Both the position numbers and the translations under genes were made by a program. Positions 8,785-19,605 of a stretch of 32,500 nt of DNA are shown in pieces (the first letter of the stretch is position 1; each line of letters opens with the position of its first letter). Under the pieces are notes generated by a model. That model was not told the origin of the DNA. It did no database searches and saw nothing but the letters and a program-made list of their open reading frames with translations. This DNA comes from Mesostigma viride (taxonomy: Eukaryota; Streptophyta; Mesostigmatophyceae; Mesostigmatales; Mesostigmataceae): assembly GCA_009746045.1 (NCBI GenBank), contig RPFO01001764.1, forward strand, positions 1 to 32,500, written 5' to 3'.

Positions 8785-8990
8785 CCATGTACGTAGACAA
8801 GCCATGATGACCCCATGGGAGCCTGAATCCTCATCATTAAATACATAAATGCCACCCATGTACGTAGACGGGCCATGATGACACCAATGGAGCCTGAATC
8901 CTCATCATTAATTACATAAATGCCAACCATGTACATACACGGGCAATGATGACACCATGGGAGCCTGAATCCTCATCATTAATTACATAA

Positions 8991-10190
8991 ATGCCAACCA
9001 TGTACGTAGGCCAGCCATGATGACACTGTGGGAGCCTGAATCCTCATCATTAATTTCATACATGCCAACAACACGTAGACGGGCCATAATGACACCACGG
9101 GAGCCTGAATCCTGATCATTTTTTTTTCTTTGACATCCATGTACGTAGGCCAGCCATGATGACACCATGGGAGCCTGAATCCTCATCATTTTTTTTCTGA
9201 GACATCCATGTACGTAGGCCAGCCATGATGACACCATGGGAGCCTGAATCCTCATCATTAAATACATACATGCCATCCATGTACGTAGACAGGCCATGAC
9301 ATCTGACACCATGGGAGCCTGAATCCTCATCATTTACTATTCCTTGACATCCATGTACGTAGACGGGCCATGATGACACCATGGGAGCCTGAATCCTCAT
9401 CATTTTTTTTTCTTTGACATCCATGTACATACGTAGGCCAGCCATGATGACACCAATGGAGCCTGAATCCTCATCATTAATTACATACATAAATGCCATG
9501 ATCATCAATGACCCCATGGGAGCCTGAATCCTCATCATTAAATACATAAATGCCACGGTCCATGTACGTAGACGGGCCATGATGACACCAATGGAGCCTG
9601 AATCCTCATCATTAATTACATAAATGCCAACCATGTACATACACGGGCAATGATGACACCATGGGAGCCTGAATCCTCATCATTAATTACATAAATGCCA
9701 ACCATGTACGTAGGCCAGCCATGATGACACTATGGGAGCCTGAATCCTCATCATTAATTTCATACATGCCAACAACACGTAGACGGGCCATAATGACACC
9801 ACGGGAGCCTGAATCCTCATCATTTTTTTTTCTTTGACATCCATGTACGTAGGCCAGCCATGATGACACCATGGGAGCCTGAATCCTCATCATTTTTTTT
9901 CTGAGACATCCATGTACGTAGGCCAGCCATGATGACACCATGGGAGCCTGAATCCTCATCATTAAATACATACATGCCATCCATGTACGTAGACAGGCCA
10001 TGATGACACCATGGGAGCCTGAATCCTCATCATTTACTATTCCTTGACATCCATGTACGTAGACGGGCCATGATGACACCATGGGAGCCTGAATCCTCAT
10101 CATTTTTTTTTCTTTGACATCCATGTACATACGTAGGCCAGCCATGATGACACCAATGGAGCCTGAATCCTCATCATTAATTACATACAT
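8991..10190. repeat. Outer satellite subdomain, ~707-bp duplication
   Basis: A run of monomers starting at 8991, recognisable by the truncated monomer lacking CCATGT (CCAACAACACGTAG), recurs at 9697, about 707 bases on, with extra shorter duplications of about 220 bases near 10036 and 10255. This outer part resembles the right satellite arm (28.4-29.3 kb) more than the inner higher-order repeats do. Confidence 0.65.
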
Positions 10191-10740
10191 GCCATCCATG
10201 TACGTAGACAGGCCATGACATCTGACACCATGGGAGCCTGAATCCTCATCATTTACTATTCCTTGACATCCATGTACGTAGACGGGCCATGATGACACCA
10301 TGGGAGCCTGAATCCTCATCATTTTTTTTTCTTTGACATCCATGTACATACGTAGGCCAGCCATGATGACACCAATGGAGCCTGAATCCTCATCATTAAT
10401 TACATAAATGCCAACCATGTACATACACGGGCAATGATGACACCATGGGAGCCTGAATCCTCATCATTTTTTTTCTTTGACATCCATGTACATACGTAGG
10501 CCAGCCATGATGACACCAATGGAGCCTGAATCCTCATCATTAATTACATACATGCCATCCATGTACGTAGACAAGCCATGATGACACCATGGGAGCCTGA
10601 ATCCTCATCATTAATTACATACATGCCATCCATGTACGTAGACAGGCCATGATGACACCATGGGAGCCTGAATCCTCATCATTTACTATTCCTTGACATC
10701 CATGTACGTAGGCCAGCCATGGAGACACCATGGGAGCCTG

Positions 10741-13700
10741 AATCCTCCTCATTAATTACATAAATGCCAACCATGTACGTAGACAAGCCATGATGACCCC
10801 ATGGGAGCCTGAATCCTCATCATTAATTACATAAATGCCATCCATGTACGTAGACGGGCCATGATGACACCATGGGAGCCTGAATCCTCATCATTTACTA
10901 TTCCTTGACATCCATGTACGTAGGCCAGCCATGGAGACACCATGGGAGCCTGAATCCTCCTCATTAATTACATAAATGCCAACCATGTACGTAGACAAGC
11001 CATGATGACCCCATGGGAGCCTGAATCCTCATCATTAATTACATAAATGCCATCCATGTAAGTAGACGGGCCATGATGACACCATGGGAGCCTGAATCCT
11101 CCTCATTAATTACATAAATGCCAACCATGTACGTAGACAAGCCATGATGACACCATGGGAGCCTGAATCCTCATCATTTACTATTCCTTGACATCCATGT
11201 ACGTAGGCCAGCCATGATGACACCAATGGAGCCTGAATCCTCCTCGTTAATTACATAAATGCCAACCATGTACGTAGACAAGCCATGATGACCCCATGGG
11301 AGCCTGAATCCTCATCATTTACTATTCCTTGACATCCATGTACGTAGACGGGCCATGATGACACCATGGGAGCCTGAATCCTCATCATTTACTATTCCTT
11401 GACATCCATGTACGTAGGCCAGCCATGATGACACCAATGGAGCCTGACTCCTCTTCATTTTCTTAATGAGAGGATTCAGGTTACATAAATGCCAACCATG
11501 TAGGTAGACAAGCCATGATGACACCATGGGAGCCTGAATCCTCATCATTAAATACATAAATGCCATCCATGTACGTAGGCCAGCCATGGAGACACCATGG
11601 GAGCCTGAATCCTCCTCATTAATTACATAAATGCCAACCATGTACGTAGACAAGCCATGATGACACCATGGGAGCCTGAATCCTCATCATTTACTATTCC
11701 TTGACATCCATGTACGTAGGCCAGCCATGATGACACCAATGGAGCCTGAATCCTCCTCGTTAATTACATAAATGCCAACCATGTACGTAGACAAGCCATG
11801 ATGACCCCATGGGAGCCTGAATCCTCATCATTTACTATTCCTTGACATCCATGTACGTAGACGGGCCATGATGACACCATGGGAGCCTGAATCCTCTTCA
11901 TTAATTACATAAATGCCAACCATGTACGTAGACGGGCCATGATGACACCATGGGAGCCTGAATCCTCATCATTTTTTTTATGAAACATCCATGTACGTAG
12001 GCCAGCCATGATGACACCATGGGAGCCTGAATCCTCATCATTTTTTTTTCTTTGACATCCATGTACGTAGACGGGCCATGATGACACCATGGGAGCCTGA
12101 ATCCTCATCATTAATTACATACATGCCATCCATGTACGTACACGGGCCATGATGACACCATGGGAGCCTGAATCCTCATCATTTACTATTCCTTGACATC
12201 CATGTACGTAGGCCAGCCATGGAGACACCATGGGAGCCTGAATCCTCCTCGTTAATTACATAAATGCCAACCATGTACGTAGACAAGCCATGATGACACC
12301 ATGGGAGCCTGAATCCTCATCATTTACTATTCCTTGACATCCATGTACGTAGACGGGCCATGATGACACCATTGGAGCCTGAATCCTCATCATTAATTAC
12401 ATATATGCCAACCATGTACGTAGACGGGCATTGATGACACCATGGGAGCCTAAATCCCTCCTCATTAATTACATACATGCCATCCATGTACGTAGACAGG
12501 CCATGATGACACCATGGGAGCCTGAATCCTCATCATTTACTATTCCTTGACATCCATGTACGTAGGCCAGCCATGGAGACACCATGGGAGCCTGAATCCT
12601 CCTCATTAATTACATAAATGCCAACCATGTACGTAGACAAGCCATGATGACCCCATGGGAGCCTGAATCCTCATCATTTACTATTCCTTGACATCCATGT
12701 ACGTAGGCCAGCCATGATGACACCAATGGAGCCTGAATCCTCCTCGTTAATTACATAAATGCCAACCATGTACGTAGACAAGCCATGATGACACCATGGG
12801 AGCCTGAATCCTCCTCATTAATTACATAAATGCCAACCATGTACGTAGACAAGCCATGATGACACCATGGGAGCCTGAATCCTCATCATTTCTTTTTCTT
12901 TGACATCCATGTACGTAGGCCAGCCATGATGACACCATGGGAGCCTGAATCCTCCTCATTAATTACATACATGCCATCCATGTACGTACACGGGCCATGA
13001 TGACACCATGGGAGCCTGAATCCTCATCATTTACTATTCCTTGACATCCATGTACGTAGGCCAGCCATGGAGACACCATGGGAGCCTGAATCCTCATCAT
13101 TAATTACATAAATGCCAACCATGTACGTAGGCCAGCCATGATGACACCATGGGAGCCTGAATCCTCCTCATTAATTACATAAATGCCAACCATGTACGTA
13201 GACAAGCCATGATGACACCATGGGAGCCTGAATCCTCATCATTAATTACATACATGCCATCCATGTACGTAGACAGGCCATGATGACACCATGGGAGCCT
13301 GAATCCTCATCATTTACTATTCCTTGACATCCATGTACGTAGGCCAGCCATGGAGACACCATGGGAGCCTGAATCCTCCTCATTAATTACATAAATGCCA
13401 ACCATGTACGTAGACAAGCCATGATGACCCCATGGGAGCCTGAATCCTCATCATTAATTACATAAATGCCATCCATGTACGTAGACGGGCCATGATGACA
13501 CCATGGGAGCCTGAATCCTCATCATTAATTACATAAATGCCATTCATGTACGTAGGCCAGCCATGGAGACACCATGGGAGCCTGAATCCTCATCATTAAT
13601 TACATACATGCCAACAATGTAGGTAGACAAGCCATGATGACACCATGGGAGCCTGAATCCTCATCATTTATTTTATGAGACATCCATGTACGTAGGCCAG

Positions 13701-14218
13701 CCATGATGACACCATGGGAGCCTGAATCCTCATCATTTCTTTTTCTTTGACATCCATGTACGTAGGCCAGCCATGATGACACCATGGGAGCCTGAATCCT
13801 CCTCATTAATTACATACATGCCATCCATGTACGTACACGGGCCATGATGACACCATGGGAGCCTGAATCCTCATCATTTACTATTCCTTGACATCCATGT
13901 ACGTAGGCCAGCCATGGAGACACCATGGGAGCCTGAATCCTCATCATTAATTACATAAATGCCAACCATGTACGTAGACAAGCCATGATGACACCATGGG
14001 AGCCTGAATCCTCCTCATTAATTACATAAATGCCAACCATGTACGTAGACAAGCCATGATGACACCATGGGAGCCTGAATCCTCATCATTAATTACATAC
14101 ATGCCATCCATGTACGTAGACAGGCCATGATGACACCATGGGAGCCTGAATCCTCATCATTTACTATTCCTTGACATCCATGTACGTAGGCCAGCCATGG
14201 AGACACCATGGGAGCCTG
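10741..14218. repeat. Satellite higher-order repeat, copy 1 (3478 bp)
   Basis: Markers at 10741, 11443 and 11905 reappear exactly 3478 bases later (14219, 14921, 15383). The copy includes the palindromic monomer at 11443-11480. Compared with copy 2 it has four extra monomers (283 bp): three between about 12.1 and 13.6 kb and one between about 13.8 and 14.2 kb. Confidence 0.8.
11443..11480. repeat. Palindromic satellite monomer, copy 1
   Basis: CCTGACTCCTCT and AGAGGATTCAGG form a 12-base near-perfect stem (one mismatch), extended by CATT/AATG around a short loop. It is a half-monomer folded back on itself. Partners are at 14921-14958 and 18116-18153. Confidence 0.75.
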
Positions 14219-17200
14219 AATCCTCCTCATTAATTACATAAATGCCAACCATGTACGTAGACAAGCCATGATGACCCCATGGGAGCCTGAATCCTCATCA
14301 TTAATTACATAAATGCCATCCATGTACGTAGACGGGCCATGATGACACCATGGGAGCCTGAATCCTCATCATTTACTATTCCTTGACATCCATGTACGTA
14401 GGCCAGCCATGGAGACACCATGGGAGCCTGAATCCTCCTCATTAATTACATAAATGCCAACCATGTACGTAGACAAGCCATGATGACCCCATGGGAGCCT
14501 GAATCCTCATCATTAATTACATAAATGCCATCCATGTAAGTAGACGGGCCATGATGACACCATGGGAGCCTGAATCCTCCTCATTAATTACATAAATGCC
14601 AACCATGTACGTAGACAAGCCATGATGACACCATGGGAGCCTGAATCCTCATCATTTACTATTCCTTGACATCCATGTACGTAGGCCAGCCATGATGACA
14701 CCAATGGAGCCTGAATCCTCCTCGTTAATTACATAAATGCCAACCATGTACGTAGACAAGCCATGATGACCCCATGGGAGCCTGAATCCTCATCATTTAC
14801 TATTCCTTGACATCCATGTACGTAGACGGGCCATGATGACACCATGGGAGCCTGAATCCTCATCATTTACTATTCCTTGACATCCATGTACGTAGGCCAG
14901 CCATGATGACACCAATGGAGCCTGAATCCTCTTCATTTTCTTAATGAGTGGATTCAGGTTACATAAATGCCAACCATGTAGGTAGACAAGCCATGATGAC
15001 ACCATGGGAGCCTGAATCCTCATCATTAAATACATAAATGCCGTCCATGTACGTAGGCCAGCCATGGAGACACCATGGGAGCCTGAATCCTCCTCATTAA
15101 TTACATAAATGCCAACCATGTACGTAGACAAGCCATGATGACACCATGGGAGCCTGAATCCTCATCATTTACTATTCCTTGACATCCATGTACGTAGGCC
15201 AGCCATGATGACACCAATGGAGCCTGAATCCTCCTCGTTAATTACATAAATGCCAACCATGTACGTAGACAAGCCATGATGACCCCATGGGAGCCTGAAT
15301 CCTCATCATTTACTATTCCTTGACATCCATGTACGTAGACGGGCCATGATGACACCATGGGAGCCTGAATCCTCTTCATTAATTACATAAATGCCAACCA
15401 TGTACGTAGACGGGCCATGATGACACCATGGGAGCCTGAATCCTCATCATTTTTTTTATGAAACATCCATGTACGTAGGCCAGCCATGATGACACCATGG
15501 GAGCCTGAATCCTCATCATTTTTTTTTCTTTGACATCCATGTACGTAGACGGGCCATGATGACACCATGGGAGCCTGAATCCTCATCATTAATTACATAC
15601 ATGCCATCCATGTACGTACACGGGCCATGATGACACCATGGGAGCCTGAATCCTCATCATTTACTATTCCTTGACATCCATGTACGTAGGCCAGCCATGG
15701 AGACACCATGGGAGCCTGAATCCTCCTCGTTAATTACATAAATGCCAACCATGTACGTAGACAAGCCATGATGACACCATGGGAGCCTGAATCCTCATCA
15801 TTTACTATTCCTTGACATCCATGTACGTAGACGGGCCATGATGACACCATTGGAGCCTGAATCCTCATCATTAATTACATATATGCCAACCATGTACGTA
15901 GACGGGCATTGATGACACCATGGGAGCCTAAATCCCTCCTCATTAATTACATACATGCCATCCATGTACGTAGACAGGCCATGATGACACCATGGGAGCC
16001 TGAATCCTCATCATTTACTATTCCTTGACATCCATGTACGTAGGCCAGCCATGGAGACACCATGGGAGCCTGAATCCTCCTCATTAATTACATAAATGCC
16101 AACCATGTACGTAGACAAGCCATGATGACACCATGGGAGCCTGAATCCTCATCATTTCTTTTTCTTTGACATCCATGTACGTAGGCCAGCCATGATGACA
16201 CCATGGGAGCCTGAATCCTCCTCATTAATTACATACATGCCATCCATGTACGTACACGGGCCATGATGACACCATGGGAGCCTGAATCCTCATCATTTAC
16301 TATTCCTTGACATCCATGTACGTAGGCCAGCCATGGAGACACCATGGGAGCCTGAATCCTCATCATTAATTACATAAATGCCAACCATGTACGTAGACAA
16401 GCCATGATGACACCATGGGAGCCTGAATCCTCCTCATTAATTACATAAATGCCAACCATGTACGTAGACAAGCCATGATGACACCATGGGAGCCTGAATC
16501 CTCATCCTTAATTACATACATGCCATCCATGTACGTAGACAGGCCATGATGACACCATGGGAGCCTGAATCCTCATCATTTACTATTCCTTGACATCCAT
16601 AAACGTAGGCCAGCCATGGAGACACCATGGGAGCCTGAATCCTCCTCATTAATTACATAAATGCCAACCATGTACGTAGACAAGCCATGATGACCCCATG
16701 GGAGCCTGAATCCTCATCATTAATTACATAAATGCCATCCATGTACGTAGACGGGCCATGATGACACCATGGGAGCCTGAATCGTCATCATTAATTACAT
16801 AAATGCCATTCATGTACGTAGGCCAGCCATGGAGACACCATGGGAGCCTGAATCCTCATCATTAATTACATACATGCCAACAATGTAGGTAGACAAGCCA
16901 TGATGACACCATGGGAGCCTGAATCCTCATCATTTATTTTATGAGACATCCATGTACGTAGGCCAGCCATGATGACACCATGGGAGCCTGAATCCTCATC
17001 ATTTCTTTTTCTTTGACATCCATGTACGTAGGCCAGCCATGATGACACCATGGGAGCCTGAATCCTCCTCATTAATTACATACATGCCATCCATGTACGT
17101 ACACGGGCCATGATGACACCATGGGAGCCTGAATCCTCATCATTTACTATTCCTTGACATCCATGTACGTAGGCCAGCCATGGAGACACCATGGGAGCCT

Positions 17201-17413
17201 GAATCCTCATCATTAATTACATAAATGCCAACCATGTACGTAGACAAGCCATGATGACCCCATGGGAGCCTGAATCCTCCTCATTAATTACATAAATGCC
17301 AACCATGTACGTAGACAAGCCATGATGACACCATGGGAGCCTGAATCCTCATCATTTACTATTCCTTGACATCCATGTACGTAGGCCAGCCATGGAGACA
17401 CCATGGGAGCCTG
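14219..17413. repeat. Satellite higher-order repeat, copy 2 (3195 bp)
   Basis: The same order of monomer variants as copy 1 is present, minus four monomers. Markers at 14219, 14793 and 14921 recur 3195 bases later at 17414, 17988 and 18116. Differences from copy 1 are a few single bases. Confidence 0.8.
14921..14958. repeat. Palindromic satellite monomer, copy 2
   Basis: Same foldback as at 11443; here the left arm is CCTGAATCCTCT and the right arm has one change (GTGGATTCAGG). Confidence 0.75.
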
Positions 17414-18115
17414 AATCCTCCTCATTAATTACATAAATGCCAACCATGTACGTAGACAAGCCATGATGACCCCATGGGAGCCTGAATCCTCATCATTAAT
17501 TACATAAATGCCATCCATGTACGTAGACGGGCCATGATGACACCATGGGAGCCTGAATCCTCATCATTTACTATTCCTTGACATCCATGTACGTAGGCCA
17601 GCCATGGAGACACCATGGGAGCCTGAATCCTCCTCATTAATTACATAAATGCCAACCATGTACGTAGACAAGCCATGATGACCCCATGGGAGCCTGAATC
17701 CTCATCATTAATTACATAAATGCCATCCATGTAAGTAGACGGGCCATGATGACACCATGGGAGCCTGAATCCTCCTCATTAATTACATAAATGCCAACCA
17801 TGTACGTAGACAAGCCATGATGACACCATGGGAGCCTGAATCCTCATCATTTACTATTCCTTGACATCCATGTACGTAGGCCAGCCATGATGACACCAAT
17901 GGAGCCTGAATCCTCCTCGTTAATTACATAAATGCCAACCATGTACGTAGACAAGCCATGATGACCCCATGGGAGCCTGAATCCTCATCATTTACTATTC
18001 CTTGACATCCATGTACGTAGACGGGCCATGATGACACCATGGGAGCCTGAATCCTCATCATTTACTATCCCTTGACATCCATGTACGTAGGCCAGCCATG
18101 ATGACACCAATGGAG

Positions 18116-18153
18116 CCTGAATCCTCTTCATTTTCTTAATGAGAGGATTCAGG
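18116..18153. repeat. Palindromic satellite monomer, copy 3
   Basis: The perfect version: CCTGAATCCTCT pairs with AGAGGATTCAGG, and after one bulged T the stem continues with CATT/AATG around a 5-base loop. Confidence 0.8.
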
Positions 18154-18196
18154 TTACATAAATGCCAACCATGTAGGTAGACAAGCCATGATGACA

Positions 18197-18201
18197 CCAT
18201 G
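18197..18201. repeat. Target-site duplication, left
   Basis: CCATG directly precedes the left LTR and matches 25724-25728. In uninterrupted satellite copies the site reads ACACCATGGGAG, with a single CCATG. Confidence 0.9.
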
Positions 18202-18878
18202 AGTTAATGAAACTGTGGCTGAACTGTGGTTCAGCCTGCACTGATTAATATCTACAGAGGAAGTAGTTATATTAATCAATAGGTTTACGTTGCTGGTTAT
18301 GGTTACCAGCACAGAACGCACGAGGCACGTGAGAACCGTCGCCGAAGGTGCGAGGACACAGGTGCAGGGAAAGTGGTGCTACCAAGTGGCAGCGTCCTGC
18401 TCGTTATATACTAATTGTGACGCAGTCACATCCAGATGACTGATAGGACAGATCATCTCACAATATTGCTGTCCTTCACTCTGGACCAGCAGATCTCGAC
18501 TCGTTATCCATAAATAGTCACATCAGTGTCCTGTCGCACAAGTCCTGTCACTATTTGTTACGTCTAATCAATAGCATTGAATAGACCGCAGTGTCGGAGA
18601 CTAAATGTCCTATCGTACACTGTGACAAGACGCCGTATGCCACGCGTCACTTGAAGAACCACCGTAGAATCACCGAATCCAAGTAGAATGTAGTAGAACA
18701 GTATCTTGCTCATATCTCGAGCAATACTCATCAGAATGAACCCGTTTCTGGATTGTAGTAACCGGAAGTAGAATCTCTACAAGCCAAGTAGCTTAGTAGA
18801 ATAATATTGCTTGCCAGGCAATATTAACTCCAGCCCTTTCTTCTCTTTTAGAGCTTGGACATAACAGCCATATTAACT
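18202..18878 (-). repeat. 3' LTR, 677 bp
   Basis: This is the left LTR, downstream in the coding direction. It starts AGTTAAT and ends ATTAACT, a perfect 7-bp terminal inverted repeat, instead of the usual TG...CA. It carries the same TATA box (18404-18410) and GTGAC-N3-GTCAC palindrome (18417-18429) as the 5' LTR. An internal copy of the end sequence plus the adjoining purine tract begins at 18823. Confidence 0.93.
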
Positions 18879-18897
18879 CCAGCCCTTTCTTTCTTTT
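18823..18897 (-). repeat. Duplicated LTR end plus polypurine tract, 49 bp apart
   Basis: The sequence ATTAACTCCAGCCCTTTCTT (plus strand), with a trailing TTTTAGAGCT, occurs at 18823 and again at 18872. The second copy straddles the LTR edge and supplies the polypurine tract. The first copy lies inside the LTR as a relic or alternative start of U3. Confidence 0.85.
18883..18897 (-). promoter_or_regulatory. Polypurine tract
   Basis: Read on the minus strand, AAAAGAAAGAAAGGG lies 4 bases before the 3' LTR. This is the expected primer site for plus-strand DNA synthesis and fixes the element's orientation. Confidence 0.8.
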
Positions 18898-19605
18898 AGA
18901 GCTGTTAGGCTTGGCAACACATATATAGAAACAACATGCATAGCACTTGACATCCCTCCCAGCTCTCTGTAGTCTCTGCTCGGGATTAATCAAGCACCAG
19001 ATCACAACACATCTCAGCCATGACGAATTACAATGAATTCCCTATCCACTGGAAGTAGAAAGCCAAGTGTTTGGAATAGCAGCTTGTGGCTAACCAGAAT
19101 AATGACCAAAATGGAATCATCACCATAATGGCTCCTGATTGGAACCCCACAAGTTACCCACAAGACCTTATCAGGTAGACATTGATAGTTATCAGAACTG
19201 GCGCCCACCATGGACTGAGAAATAGCACATCACAAAATATATTAAGCACATGACAAACTACCTTCCTCTGTCTGGGACAAAACTAGGGGGACCTGTCGCC
19301 ACCTCACCAGCAAGGTTGATGGGCCAGCCAATCCGGGAAAATCCGCCTAAGCAGCCCCAGGGAATCGAACCCTGCCCTATAAAATCCCTTTGGTTGAGAC
19401 AAACCTCAAACTGAGGACAAACCCCCAACCAACATCATGCTCCATGACTGAGCATTACATAGAATACAGTATTATACACATATGTACACAGAGCATTACT
19501 GCCCTCAGAGCATCACAGCTCTCAGCATAACAGAGCCCAGCTCTATGTTAGCTCTTCTCACCCAATCAGTCACCAAACTCAAAGCTCCAACTGGAATTGC
19601 TCAAC
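18898..19605 (-). other. Noncoding tail between pol and polypurine tract
   Basis: About 700 bases carry no recognised gene in either strand; frames at 19211-19014 and 19005-18793 are short and unlike any known family. A tRNA T-arm-like hairpin lies at 19358-19374. Confidence 0.5.
19358..19374 (-). other. tRNA T-arm-like hairpin
   Basis: On the minus strand CAGGG-TTCGATT-CCCTG is a 5-bp stem with a 7-nt loop that fits the tRNA T-arm and the RNA polymerase III B box. The 7 bases after it (GGGCTGC) have no matching 5' acceptor strand upstream, so it is not an intact tRNA. A tRNA-derived fragment or chance are both possible. Confidence 0.35.

Larger units (their letters stand above)
8785..18201. 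repeat. ~71-bp satellite, first block
   Basis: Roughly 130 tandem monomers fill this block. Each has a ~54-bp core (CCATGTACGTAG..., GCCATGATGACACC, ATGGGAGCCTGAATCC, TCATCATT) followed by one of several ~11-18-bp linkers: TAATTACATAAATGCCA type, TACTATTCCTTGACAT type, T-run plus CTTTGACAT type, or TTATGAGACAT type. Core positions vary mostly at GACAAG/GACGGG/GGCCAG and at ATGATG/ATGGAG. The array continues after the retrotransposon at 25724. Frames through it are stop-poor by composition only and are not genes. Confidence 0.95.
17414..18201. repeat. Satellite higher-order repeat, copy 3, left part
   Basis: This is the third copy, cut by the retrotransposon at 18201/18202 and resumed at 25724. 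Subtracting the 7522-bp element and the 5-bp duplication, the marker at 26105 falls 3195 bases from its copy-2 partner at 15383, so nothing was lost at the insertion site. Confidence 0.8.

Noticed and set aside
8983-18200. Many repeated frames such as NDEDSGSHGVIMA... on the satellite
   Set aside because: They are 60-250-codon by-products of a ~71-bp monomer, which is not a multiple of three, so frame changes each unit; the same strings recur in different frames.
8785-18201. CRISPR-like pattern of constant core and variable linker
   Set aside because: Linkers are only a few recurring types, cores vary, units lack a conserved short palindromic repeat with unique spacers, no cas genes are present and the DNA is eukaryotic.
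19340-19430. A tRNA gene on the minus strand
   Set aside because: Only the T-arm fits; no matching acceptor strand, anticodon arm or D-arm could be placed.
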